A stretch of 64,000 bases of DNA from Sphingobium sp. WTD-1. GTDB lineage: Bacteria; Pseudomonadota; Alphaproteobacteria; Sphingomonadales; Sphingomonadaceae. The DNA lies in NCBI RefSeq assembly GCF_030128825.1, contig NZ_CP119127.1, positions 992,001 through 1,056,000 on the forward strand, in the 5' to 3' direction. A model generated the notes under the pieces. It had not been told where the DNA came from. It saw only the letters and a list, made by a program, of their open reading frames with translations, and did no database searches. Numbering within the stretch: position 1 is the stretch's first letter; each line of letters begins with the position of its first letter. The position numbers and the translations under genes were made by a program. Positions 33,463 through 41,921 of the stretch are shown piece after piece.

Positions 33463-33616
33463 GCTCGCTCCGCTGTCGATGAACGAGCCATGCGAAAGAA
33501 GCGCCGACCGGGCAAGCGCAGCGCCGATCCACCGTCCCCGCGATCAAATCGGCTGGCCGGTTCCGACCCTTCCGATCCTCCTTTATGGCCGACCCGATCC
33601 GTTTCGAGAGGGCAGC

Positions 33617-35116
33617 ATGCGCATAGTCGACAATTTCACCGGGGGGCAGCATCGCGCATCGGCGTCGACGCGCCTGGGCGACATCTTCAACCCCGCCACC
33701 GGCCAGGTGCAGGCGCAGGTCCGCCTGTCCGCACCCAGCGAACTGGATGAAGCGGTCGCCAATGCGCAGGCCGCGCAACCCGCCTGGGCGGCGATGAACC
33801 CGCAGCGCCGCGCCCGCGTGATGTTCAACCTCAAGGCGCTGATCGAACAGCATATGGACGAGCTGGCCGAACTGCTGTCTGTCGAGCATGGCAAGGTCCA
33901 TTCCGATGCCAAGGGTGATATCCAGCGCGGCCTCGACGTGGTCGAATTTGCCTGTGGCATCCCGCATCTGCTGAAGGGCGAATATACTGAGGGGGCAGGT
34001 CCGGGCATCGACGTCTATTCGCTGCGTCAGCCGATCGGCATCGCGGCCGGCATCACCCCGTTCAACTTCCCGGCGATGATCCCGATGTGGATGTTCGCCC
34101 CGGCAATCGCCTGCGGCAATGCCTTCATCCTGAAGCCCAGCGAGCGCAATCCCTCTGTCCCGGTCCGTCTTGCCGAACTGGCGATGGAGGCGGGGCTGCC
34201 GGCCGGTATTCTGAACGTCGTCCATGGCGACAAGCAGGTGGTGGACGCGATCCTCGATCATCCCGCGATCAAGGCGGTCAGCTTCGTCGGCTCGTCCGAC
34301 ATCGCCCAATATGTCTATGGCCGTGGCGCTTCGAACGGCAAGCGGATGCAGTGCATGGGCGGCGCCAAGAATCACGGCATCGTCATGCCCGACGCCGATC
34401 TGGATCAGGCGGTCGCCGACATTCTCGGTGCGGCCTATGGTTCGGCGGGCGAGCGTTGCATGGCGCTGCCGGTGGTGGTGCCGGTGGGCGAGCAGACCGC
34501 GGTGGCGCTGCGTGCCAAGCTGGAGGCGGGTATCGCCGGGCTGCGCGTCGGCGTGCCGAGCGATCCCGATGCCCATTATGGCCCGGTGGTCAGCGCCGCG
34601 CACAAGGCGCGGATCGAAAATTATATCCAGATGGCGGTCGATGAAGGCTCCGAACTGGTGATCGACGGCCGCGGCTTCGCGCTGCAGGGCTATGAGGATG
34701 GCTTCTTCCTCGCCCCGACCCTGCTCGACCGCGTAACGCCGCAGATGAAAAGCTATCAGGAAGAGATTTTCGGTCCCGTCCTGCAGATGGTCCGTGCCGA
34801 GACCTTCGAGGAAGCGATCAGCTATCCGACCAAACATCAATATGGCAACGGCGTCGCGCTCTTCACCCGCAATGGCGATTTCGCGCGCCGCTTCTGCGCC
34901 AATGTCGAAGTCGGCATGGTCGGGATCAACGTGCCGATCCCGGTACCGGTCAGCTATCACAGCTTTGGCGGCTGGAAGCGCTCGGGCTTCGGCGACATGA
35001 ACCAATATGGCATGGACGGCGTGCGTTTCTACACGCGGGTCAAGACCGTGACCCAGCGCTGGCCGAGCGGCGGCGCGGTGCTGGATCAGAGCTTCGTCAT
35101 CCCGACCATGGGCTGA
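33617..35116 (+). CDS. mmsA: CoA-acylating methylmalonate-semialdehyde dehydrogenase (499 aa)
   Basis: Aldehyde dehydrogenase that converts methylmalonate semialdehyde or malonate semialdehyde with CoA and NAD to propionyl-CoA or acetyl-CoA, in valine and inositol breakdown. Seen: AGITPFNFPAMIPMWMFAPA (about 155-175), FVGSSDIAQYVY (NAD loop), MGGAKNHGIVMPDAD and the nucleophile Cys in GSAGERCMALPV near 285. MmsA enzymes have this A-K-N-H pattern in place of the usual Glu of other ALDHs. I chose ATG 33617 with GAGAGGG upstream, giving the family length of about 500. A strong terminator follows, so it is likely monocistronic. Confidence 0.95.
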   Translation: MRIVDNFTGGQHRASASTRLGDIFNPATGQVQAQVRLSAPSELDEAVANAQAAQPAWAAMNPQRRARVMFNLKALIEQHMDELAELLSVEHGKVHSDAKGDIQRGLDVVEFACGIPHLLKGEYTEGAGPGIDVYSLRQPIGIAAGITPFNFPAMIPMWMFAPAIACGNAFILKPSERNPSVPVRLAELAMEAGLPAGILNVVHGDKQVVDAILDHPAIKAVSFVGSSDIAQYVYGRGASNGKRMQCMGGAKNHGIVMPDADLDQAVADILGAAYGSAGERCMALPVVVPVGEQTAVALRAKLEAGIAGLRVGVPSDPDAHYGPVVSAAHKARIENYIQMAVDEGSELVIDGRGFALQGYEDGFFLAPTLLDRVTPQMKSYQEEIFGPVLQMVRAETFEEAISYPTKHQYGNGVALFTRNGDFARRFCANVEVGMVGINVPIPVPVSYHSFGGWKRSGFGDMNQYGMDGVRFYTRVKTVTQRWPSGGAVLDQSFVIPTMG

Positions 35117-35140
35117 CGCGTCTCCTGGGGAGGAGAGGGC

Positions 35141-35171
35141 AAGGGCGGGCCGGGCAACCGGACCCGCCCTT
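35141..35171 (+). terminator. Rho-independent terminator after mmsA
   Basis: AAGGGCGGG / CCCGCCCTT stem with an inner CGG/CCG pair in the loop, followed by GGTCCTTTT. Confidence 0.8.
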
Positions 35172-35245
35172 GGTCCTTTTGCCGCGTGGTGAAACACGCG
35201 TCGGCCGCTATATGTCAGGGATCGACCACAGGAGAGAGGCGATCC

Positions 35246-36580
35246 ATGACCCCAAAGGGCGATCAGGCATTATATCAGCAGACACGGCGTTCGGCGCAGG
35301 AGGCGGCGGCGCTGATCCCGTCGGGCGCCAAGATCTGCATGGCATTGGGGACGGGCCAGCCGCCCGCTTTGCTTGCCGCCCTGGCTGAGCGCGCCCGGTC
35401 CGGTTCTGTCGCCGATCTGCGTATCTATTATATGCTCTGCACCGGGATCGCCGGGGCCAGTGTGTTCGACTTCGCGCTGCGCGACCGGATCACGCCGATG
35501 AGCCTGTTCCATGGCGGCGTCGAACGGATGCTGGATCGCCAGCATGGCGAGGCGCATCTGCCGATGGTCGATTTCCTGCCCTGTCATTTCAGCCAGGTAC
35601 CGCGCGCCATGGTCGAGCATGTCGGCGTCGACACGCTGATCGCGACGGTCGCGCCGATGGATGCCGACGGCAATTTCAGCCTGGGAACCGATGTCGACTA
35701 TGCGCTGGCGGTGGCGCGCAAGCCCGGCACCCGGATCATCCTAGAGGTGAATGCGCATATGCCCTATGTCCAGGGCGACTGCATGATCCCCCTGTCGGCG
35801 GTAACCGCGCTGGTCGAGCATGATGGCGCATTGCCGACGCTGCCGGCCATCACCCGCACGGCGATCGACGACGCGATCGGCGCTACCGTCGCCGGTCTGA
35901 TCCGCGATGGCGATTGCCTGCAGATGGGGATCGGCGCGCTGCCTGAGGCGGTGTGCGCGGGGTTGGCCAATCATCGGCATTTGGGCATCCATACCGAGAT
36001 GATGACCACGGGCCTTGCCGGACTGATGCAGTCGGGCGTGGTCGACAATAGCCGCAAGCAGATCCACGCTGGGAAGGCGATCTACACCTTCGCGCTCGGC
36101 GATCAGGCGCTCTATGATTTCCTGCACGACAATCCTGCGGTCGAGGCGCATCCGGTCGATTATGTGAATAATCCGTCCGTGATCGCGCGCAACGACAATA
36201 TGGTGTCGGTGAACGCGACGCTGCAGGTCGATTTCCATGGCGCCTGCAATTCCGAATTCGTCAACGGGCGACAGTTCAGCGGCACCGGCGGACAGGTGGA
36301 TTTCGTACGCGGCGCCTATGCTTCGCGTGGTGGACGATCGATCATCGCCTGTCATTCCACTGCCGCCAAGGGCACGATTTCCCGCATTACCCCGCGTCTC
36401 GACGGACCGGTCACGACGCCGCGCATGGACACGCATCTGATCGTCACCGAATATGGCCTGGCCGACCTCAAGGGCAAGTCGGTGGGGCAGCGGGCCAAGG
36501 CCTTGATCGCCATCGCCCATCCCGACTTCCGCGAACAACTGGATCGCGCCGCATTCGAGGCAGGATTGTTCGCCGGCTGA
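35246..36580 (+). CDS. Acetyl-CoA hydrolase / 4-hydroxybutyrate CoA-transferase family (444 aa)
   Basis: Two-domain class I CoA-transferase: the N-terminal half has IPSGAKICMALGTGQPPALL (about 25-44); the C-terminal half has LQMGIGALPEAV (about 230-241) and LGIHTEMMTTG, whose Glu is the expected acyl carrier. The FSGTGGQVDFVRGAYAS segment near 350 is typical of the Cat2/AbfT/Ach1 group. ATG 35246 has AGGAGAGAGG just upstream. It moves CoA between acetyl-CoA and a carboxylate such as hydroxybutyrate, butyrate or propionate. Located between mmsA and a thioesterase, consistent with short-chain acyl-CoA handling. Confidence 0.9.
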   Translation: MTPKGDQALYQQTRRSAQEAAALIPSGAKICMALGTGQPPALLAALAERARSGSVADLRIYYMLCTGIAGASVFDFALRDRITPMSLFHGGVERMLDRQHGEAHLPMVDFLPCHFSQVPRAMVEHVGVDTLIATVAPMDADGNFSLGTDVDYALAVARKPGTRIILEVNAHMPYVQGDCMIPLSAVTALVEHDGALPTLPAITRTAIDDAIGATVAGLIRDGDCLQMGIGALPEAVCAGLANHRHLGIHTEMMTTGLAGLMQSGVVDNSRKQIHAGKAIYTFALGDQALYDFLHDNPAVEAHPVDYVNNPSVIARNDNMVSVNATLQVDFHGACNSEFVNGRQFSGTGGQVDFVRGAYASRGGRSIIACHSTAAKGTISRITPRLDGPVTTPRMDTHLIVTEYGLADLKGKSVGQRAKALIAIAHPDFREQLDRAAFEAGLFAG

Positions 36581-37351
36581 TCAGCGCGGGCGGATCGTCA
36601 GCCATTGCGAGACGGTGCCCAGCGGCCCATTCCGGTCGTGCAGAATGGTGTGGGTCAGGCCGATGCCATCGGCGCCAAAGGAGACGGAGACATCAAAGCC
36701 TACCCACTCGCCTGCTGGCGCGCGAAAGATATGGGCGGTCAGGTCGAGATTGGGGAAGGCGGCGTCGGCAGTCGATACCAGGGGCGCCAGGCCATTGGCG
36801 GTATCGACCAGCCCCATGGCGCGGGCGAGCGGCGATACCGCTTCATCCTCGATCAGCGCATGGGGCGTGCGAATCCAGCCGATGGCGCGGCCGGGTGCGG
36901 TAGACTGGCGATGGGCGTCAATGCTGGCAATGAAACCGCCGGGCCATTCGCCGGTGCCGTCCCATGGCGCCATGGTTTCGGGACCGGGAATGGGTGACAA
37001 GCCAGTGCCTGCGATCGCTGCGGTGTCATAGGCAGCGGCGAGCCAGGCACGCAGGATGATGGCGGGTCGGTCGTTCTGGACCAGGCGCGCTTCCACCAGT
37101 TCGATCGTTCGGCCGGGGCGAAGCAGGGTGACGTCGATACGCACCGGGGCCAGGTTGATGGTTCCCAATATGTCATAGGATAGACGGCCAAGTTGCAACG
37201 GGTCGGCGCGCCGCAGATGGCCGTCGCGTTCAATCGCATGGGCCAACAAACCGAAGGCGGGGGCAACATGCTGTTCCGCGATATTCCAGGCACCGCCAAC
37301 ATGTTCGGTTGGTACAAAATGGCGGTCATCGATCCGCTGGAAATAGGCCAT
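36581..37351 (-). CDS. TesB-like double-hotdog acyl-CoA thioesterase (256 aa)
   Basis: Two hotdog repeats. The first has WNIAEQHVAPAFGLLAHAIE (about 22-41) and LSYDILGTINLAPVRIDVTLLRPGR. The second has HALIEDEAVSPLARAMGLVDTANG (about 162-185) and LDLTAHIFRAPAGEWVGFDVS, with the Asp/Thr pattern used by TesB-type enzymes. It hydrolyses acyl-CoA to the free acid and CoA. Its stop abuts the stop of the convergent CoA-transferase gene. Confidence 0.78.
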   Translation of the reverse strand: MAYFQRIDDRHFVPTEHVGGAWNIAEQHVAPAFGLLAHAIERDGHLRRADPLQLGRLSYDILGTINLAPVRIDVTLLRPGRTIELVEARLVQNDRPAIILRAWLAAAYDTAAIAGTGLSPIPGPETMAPWDGTGEWPGGFIASIDAHRQSTAPGRAIGWIRTPHALIEDEAVSPLARAMGLVDTANGLAPLVSTADAAFPNLDLTAHIFRAPAGEWVGFDVSVSFGADGIGLTHTILHDRNGPLGTVSQWLTIRPR

Positions 37352-37670
37352 TTATGTCCCTCATGCCTGTCCGTCGCAGGCGTCTCCCTACCAGTCTCGG
37401 CTTTGTCCCGGCAAGCTGGACAGCGAAGATGACAATGGATTCATCTGCCAGAGTGATGCCGTCATGACTTCAACCCGACGCGGATATATGTGCGGCAAAA
37501 GAGTGTGCGAACAGCATTCGCGCGGGCATGTTTGATCAGCTCCGCCCTACAAATGCGAAAATTTCAGCCGTGTTGCGCGATTGCTGCGCTGTTGTAACGC
37601 TAATGAGATTGACTCGCATTCTTGTGGGGCATAACGCGCGGCGCTGAGAGATCGTAATTGGGGAATCGAA
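37352..37670. other. 319-bp intergenic region upstream of the siderophore receptor
   Basis: Lies between the divergent starts of the thioesterase and the TonB siderophore receptor. It is less GC-rich than the coding DNA from about 37440. Besides the Fur-like box at 37602 I see no gene, repeat or convincing stem-loop here. Confidence 0.6.
37602..37620. promoter_or_regulatory. Fur-box-like element
   Basis: AATGAGATTGACTCGCATT, an imperfect 19-bp inverted repeat (AATG...CATT outer, GAG...CTC inner), 50 bp upstream of the siderophore-receptor ATG. Size, AT-content and position fit an iron-responsive Fur site. Confidence 0.6.
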
Positions 37671-39794
37671 ATGCGCTCGTCCTTGCGCCACCTCCTGTTG
37701 AGCAGCAGCTTTGTGCTTGTTGCCTTGCCGCATGTCGCCCGCGCGGCAGCAGCGGACAATGCCGCAGAGGACGCGTCGCGGATCGTCGTGACAGCCGCCA
37801 ACCAGCCGTCCAGCTCCGCCACTGCCCTGTCACTGTCGGTGCGAGAGACACCGCAGTCGGTGACGATCATCAACCGCGAGCGGATCGAGGATTTCGCGAT
37901 CACCAACGTCAACGACCTGCTCGACCAGACGATCGGCATCAATGTCGAGCGGGTCGAGACGGACCGCACCTATTTCAACTCGCGCGGCTTCGATGTTTCC
38001 AATTTCCAGGTCGACGGTGTCGGCCTGCCGCTGGCCTGGGGTATCCAGTTCGGCGACCTCGACACCGCCCTGTTCGAGAATGTCGAGGCGGTGCGCGGCG
38101 CCAATGCGATCATGACCGGCATCGGCAACCCGTCGGCGACGATCAACTATGTCCGCAAGCGGCCGCTCGACGAGTTCCAGGCCAAGGGCACGGCCCAGGT
38201 CGGTTCGCGCGACCTGTGGCGCGTGGAAGGCGACGTCAATGTCCCGGTGACCGATACAGTGTCGGCGCGCTTCATCTATGCGCATGAGGATCGCGACACC
38301 CATCTGGACTATAACCATATCAATCGCGACGTTTATGGCGCGATCGTCGCTTGGCAGGTTACGCCCGATCTCAAGGCGACGGTCGGTTATACGCGCCAGG
38401 AAAATGACGCCGACGGCGTGCTGTGGGGGGCGATGCCGCTAGTCTTCACCGACGGCACCCGGATCGATTATGCGCGCTCGGCAACCACCTCGGCCGACTG
38501 GACCTATTGGAACACGAAGGACCAGAATAGTTTTGGCGAACTGGTCTATACGATGGGCCAATGGACGCTGAGCGGCATGTTCACCTACAAGCGCTTCCAG
38601 GAGAATGCGAAGCTGCTCTATGCCTATGGCTATCCCGACAAGGAAACCGGCGAGGGCGTCTATGGCATGGCGGGCATCTACCCGTCCGACTATAAGCAAT
38701 ATCTGGGCGATTTCAGCGCCACCGGCCCGTTCAGCCTGTTCGGCCGCGAGCACAAGCTGGTGCTGGGCCTCTCCTACGCCAAGTCGAACGCCAAGGAGTG
38801 GGAGAATTTCGCCGAGGACACGGCGCTGGTCTATCCGTCGGTCTATGACTGGGGCAGCGCGCAGGTGACCCAGCCGGATTATCCGGGCGAATATCTGGCC
38901 GCCAAATATAGCGACGAGTTGACACGCCTCTATGGTGCGGCGCATCTCAACTTCACCGACCAGCTGAAGGGCGTGGTCGGCGCCAGCGCGATGTGGATCA
39001 AGTCGTCCGGCTATTCCTATGGCACCGATCAGGCGCGCGACGACCACAAGATCAGCCCCTATCTCGGCCTGCTCTATGACGTGACGCCCAACGTCACCCT
39101 CTATGCCAGCTATACCGACATCTATAATCCGCAGGCGGAGGTCGACGCGAATAATCGCAAGCTGGATCCGGCCAAGGGCACCAGCATCGAGGGCGGCATC
39201 AAGAGCAGCTGGTTCGGCGATCGCCTCTATGCCACCGCCACCGTGTTCCGCGCCAAGCAGAAGGGGCTGGCCGACTATGCCGGCACCTTCGACGAAAATG
39301 GTCCGGGCAAGGCCGGCGGCAGCTATTATGCCGGCGTCGATACCACCTCGACCGGTTTCGAACTGGAAGTGGCGGGCAAGATCACCGACCGGTGGACGCT
39401 GAGCGGCGGCTATACCCAATATGATATCGAGGATGACGAGGGCAACGACACCCGCACCTGGCTGCCGACCAAGTCGCTGAAACTAGCCACCACCTATCAG
39501 GTGCCACAGCTCAACGACCTGAAGCTGGGCGCGCAGATGCGCTGGCAGAACGCGATCAAGACGACGCTGACCGATGTCTATGATGGCGATGTTTACATGG
39601 GCGATGTCGTCGTTAAGCAGAAGAGCTATGCCGTGCTCGACCTGATGGCGGGTATCCGGGTGGTCGATCATCTGCGGGCGAGCGTGAACGTGAAGAATGT
39701 CACCAACACCAAATATCTGGGCAGCCTGATGTGGGGCCAGGCCTTCTATGCCGCACCGCGCACGACGGTATTCACGCTGAGCGTCGACTATTGA
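37671..39794 (+). CDS. TonB-dependent siderophore receptor, FoxA/FhuE-like (707 aa)
   Basis: Signal peptide (1-25), TonB box region RIVVTAANQ, plug domain with SLSVRETPQSVTIINRERIED (about 55-75), the DQTIGINVERVETDR block and FNSRGFDVSNFQVDGVGLP, the siderophore-receptor signature, then VEAVRGANAIMTGIGNPSATI. The barrel ends in VFTLSVDY. This arrangement is that of hydroxamate/catecholate ferri-siderophore receptors (FhuE, FoxA, FpvA). It leads an operon with DUF3649, PepSY-TM and DUF3325 genes that often accompany such receptors and may handle iron release or reduction. A Fur-like box precedes it. Confidence 0.93.
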   Translation: MRSSLRHLLLSSSFVLVALPHVARAAAADNAAEDASRIVVTAANQPSSSATALSLSVRETPQSVTIINRERIEDFAITNVNDLLDQTIGINVERVETDRTYFNSRGFDVSNFQVDGVGLPLAWGIQFGDLDTALFENVEAVRGANAIMTGIGNPSATINYVRKRPLDEFQAKGTAQVGSRDLWRVEGDVNVPVTDTVSARFIYAHEDRDTHLDYNHINRDVYGAIVAWQVTPDLKATVGYTRQENDADGVLWGAMPLVFTDGTRIDYARSATTSADWTYWNTKDQNSFGELVYTMGQWTLSGMFTYKRFQENAKLLYAYGYPDKETGEGVYGMAGIYPSDYKQYLGDFSATGPFSLFGREHKLVLGLSYAKSNAKEWENFAEDTALVYPSVYDWGSAQVTQPDYPGEYLAAKYSDELTRLYGAAHLNFTDQLKGVVGASAMWIKSSGYSYGTDQARDDHKISPYLGLLYDVTPNVTLYASYTDIYNPQAEVDANNRKLDPAKGTSIEGGIKSSWFGDRLYATATVFRAKQKGLADYAGTFDENGPGKAGGSYYAGVDTTSTGFELEVAGKITDRWTLSGGYTQYDIEDDEGNDTRTWLPTKSLKLATTYQVPQLNDLKLGAQMRWQNAIKTTLTDVYDGDVYMGDVVVKQKSYAVLDLMAGIRVVDHLRASVNVKNVTNTKYLGSLMWGQAFYAAPRTTVFTLSVDY

Positions 39795-40099
39795 CGAAGG
39801 TGGCGGCTTTGCGCGCCCGTAGCGGCTGGCGTTATCGCGGTAATGTCGCGCTGCGTACGCTTGCGGGCACGGTGGGCGCCTATGCGGTGGCGGCGCTGGC
39901 GGCGATGCTGCTGGCCCGTACCCTGCCGATGGGCCGGCTGGAGGCGGTGACGGTCGCGACCATGTTCTCCTATCTGTTTGCGCCAGCGGTCAGCGTCTGG
40001 GCCTTTCTGGCGCGTGGGCCCTGGGTGGCGCTCGGCGGCGTTGTGCTGCTGTCTACATTGTTGGCCGGACTGGTCTGGACCAGCGGAGGCTTTGCATGA
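39791..40099 (+). CDS. DUF3649-family small membrane protein (102 aa)
   Basis: Three hydrophobic segments: GAYAVAALAAMLLARTLP, AVTVATMFSYLFAPAVSVWAFLA and WVALGGVVLLSTLLAGLVW. This is the layout of DUF3649, found next to siderophore receptors. The start is uncertain: TTG 39791 overlaps the receptor stop as TTGA, and GTG 39800 is possible. Its stop overlaps the next gene's ATG (ATGA). Role unknown; an iron-uptake partner by association. Confidence 0.75.
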   Translation: MTKVAALRARSGWRYRGNVALRTLAGTVGAYAVAALAAMLLARTLPMGRLEAVTVATMFSYLFAPAVSVWAFLARGPWVALGGVVLLSTLLAGLVWTSGGFA

Positions 40100-41610
40100 G
40101 CGGGGCATCGGCGATGGTGCGCGACGGCGTGCGGCAGGCGATGGCCTGGCTGCATGGTTGGACCGGGCTGCTGCTGGGCTATGTGCTGTTCGTCATGTGC
40201 CTCGCCGGGACGCTCAGCGTCTTCAAGCCGGAGATCGGCCGCTGGATGCGGCCCGAAGTGACGGCGCAGGCGGATAGCAAGAGCGCGATCGTCGCGGCGA
40301 CCGGCTGGCTGTCGAAAAATGCGCCCGGTTCCACCGGCTGGTATCTGACCGCGCCTGACGGCCGGGCCAATACGGTCGAGGCATCCTATGATCAGGGCAG
40401 CGACTATCATTATCGCGCGCTCGATCCGGTGACCGGCGCGCCGGTCGCGCGCGAGACGCTGGGCGGCGAATTTTTCTACCGCCTCCATTTCGAGCTGGAG
40501 ATTCCCTATCCCTGGGGCCGGCTTCTCGCCTCGCTGGCGGCGATGGTGATGCTGGTCGCACTGGTCACCGGCATCATCGCGCACAAGCGCATCTTCAAGG
40601 ACTTCTTCACCTTCCGCCCGGCCAAGGGCCAGCGGTCCTGGCTCGACGGACATAATGCGACCGGCGTGCTGGCCATGCCCTTCCACCTGATGATCACCTT
40701 CACCGGGCTGCTGACGCTGGCGTCGCTCAACATGCCCTGGCCGATCAGTGCCGGCTATGGTGACAAGGTGATGGAGATGTACGAGGCGCTGGCGCCGGGT
40801 TCGGTGACCCGTCCGGCGGCCGGAAAGCCCGCGTCGCTGGCGCCGATCGCACCGATGCTGACGGCGGCCGAGCGCGCATTTGGCGGCGGCCATGTCGGCC
40901 GCGTCTATGTGTTCAATCCCGGCGACGCGGCATCGGTCGTCACCGTCTATCAGTCCGATGCCGACACGATCGGCTATATGCGGGGGCAGGCGAGCTTTGA
41001 CGGCGCGACGGGCCGGCTGCTCAAAAGCTGGGTCGAGCGGCGGCCGGCGATGCGGACCTATCAGGTCATCTATGGCCTGCACATGGCGCGCTTCGCGCCG
41101 ATGGCGACGCGCTGGCTCTATGTGCTGGGCGGGGCGATGCTGACGCTGGCGATCTCGACCGGCATGGTGCTGTGGATCGCCAAACGACGCGAGCGCCAGC
41201 CGCTCTCGATCGGCAATCGCATCCTTGAACGGCTGAATGTCGGTGTGATCATTGGCGTCCCGCTGGGCGCGGTCGCCTATTTCATCGCCAATCGCCTGTT
41301 GCCGATCGGCATGGCGGGCCGACCGGAAGCGGAAGTGTCCGTGGCCTTGTGGACGGCGGCGGCGGCCGTGCTGGCCGGGCTGGCGCTGCGTCCGGCCATC
41401 GGCTGGCCGCTGATGATGGGGCTGCTGACCTTTGCCTGCGTACTGGCGGCGGTGCTTGGGCCGGTCTGGTCGACCGAACCGATCCTGCTGACCGGCAATC
41501 TTCTGTTCCTGGCCATGGCCGGCGCGCTCGCGCTGATCGTGCGTCGGCAGGTGCGGCGGCGCAATGCGCCGACTCCGGCGCGTCGGCGGATGCGGGAGCA
41601 GCCGGCATGA
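40096..41610 (+). CDS. PepSY-associated TM protein, PiuB-like (504 aa)
   Basis: Starts at the ATGA overlap with the previous gene. An N-terminal TM (LLLGYVLFVMCLAGTLSVFKPEI, about 20-42) is followed by a periplasmic PepSY-type domain, then TMs at about 152-172 and 195-215, a second large periplasmic stretch (220-330), and several C-terminal TMs. His residues near TM ends (LHFELEI, GHNATGVLAMPFHL, YGLHMARFAP) could bind heme. PepSY_TM proteins in receptor operons are thought to act as ferric-siderophore reductases. Translationally coupled on both sides. Confidence 0.88.
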   Translation: MSGASAMVRDGVRQAMAWLHGWTGLLLGYVLFVMCLAGTLSVFKPEIGRWMRPEVTAQADSKSAIVAATGWLSKNAPGSTGWYLTAPDGRANTVEASYDQGSDYHYRALDPVTGAPVARETLGGEFFYRLHFELEIPYPWGRLLASLAAMVMLVALVTGIIAHKRIFKDFFTFRPAKGQRSWLDGHNATGVLAMPFHLMITFTGLLTLASLNMPWPISAGYGDKVMEMYEALAPGSVTRPAAGKPASLAPIAPMLTAAERAFGGGHVGRVYVFNPGDAASVVTVYQSDADTIGYMRGQASFDGATGRLLKSWVERRPAMRTYQVIYGLHMARFAPMATRWLYVLGGAMLTLAISTGMVLWIAKRRERQPLSIGNRILERLNVGVIIGVPLGAVAYFIANRLLPIGMAGRPEAEVSVALWTAAAAVLAGLALRPAIGWPLMMGLLTFACVLAAVLGPVWSTEPILLTGNLLFLAMAGALALIVRRQVRRRNAPTPARRRMREQPA

Positions 41611-41921
41611 TCGTCGCGGGGCTGCTCTATATCGGCTTCTTCGCATTGGCGGCGGCGATGACGCGGCATGGACCGGCACTGCTCGGCCCATGGCAGCACC
41701 ATGGGCTGGCCCGGCATCTGCCGCTGCTCGGCTGGGGCGCGATTGCCCTGTCGCTGCTCGGCGCGATCCTGGCCGGCGCCGACGGGATCGGCATTGTCAC
41801 CTGGTGCGGGCTGCTGCCGCTGATGGCGGGGGCGGTGCTGCTGGCGCTGACCTATGGCCCCCGGCTGGCGCGCGGGGGACTGCTGGTGGCATTGGCGCTG
41901 ATGGTCGTCGGCGCGGTTTAG
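41607..41921 (+). CDS. DUF3325-family small membrane protein (104 aa)
   Basis: Starts at an ATGA overlap with the PepSY gene. Three TM-like segments (MIVAGLLYIGFFALAAAM, LLGWGAIALSLLGAILAG and the C-terminal LLVALALMVVGAV) and short loops match DUF3325, which co-occurs with DUF3649 and PepSY_TM in siderophore operons. Its stop overlaps the convergent histidine-kinase stop by 4 bp. Function unknown. Confidence 0.78.
   Translation: MIVAGLLYIGFFALAAAMTRHGPALLGPWQHHGLARHLPLLGWGAIALSLLGAILAGADGIGIVTWCGLLPLMAGAVLLALTYGPRLARGGLLVALALMVVGAV

Noticed and set aside
33095..35197. 700-codon open frame on the minus strand
   Set aside because: Antisense to mmsA and in a different frame of the acyl-CoA ligase; no domain recognisable.
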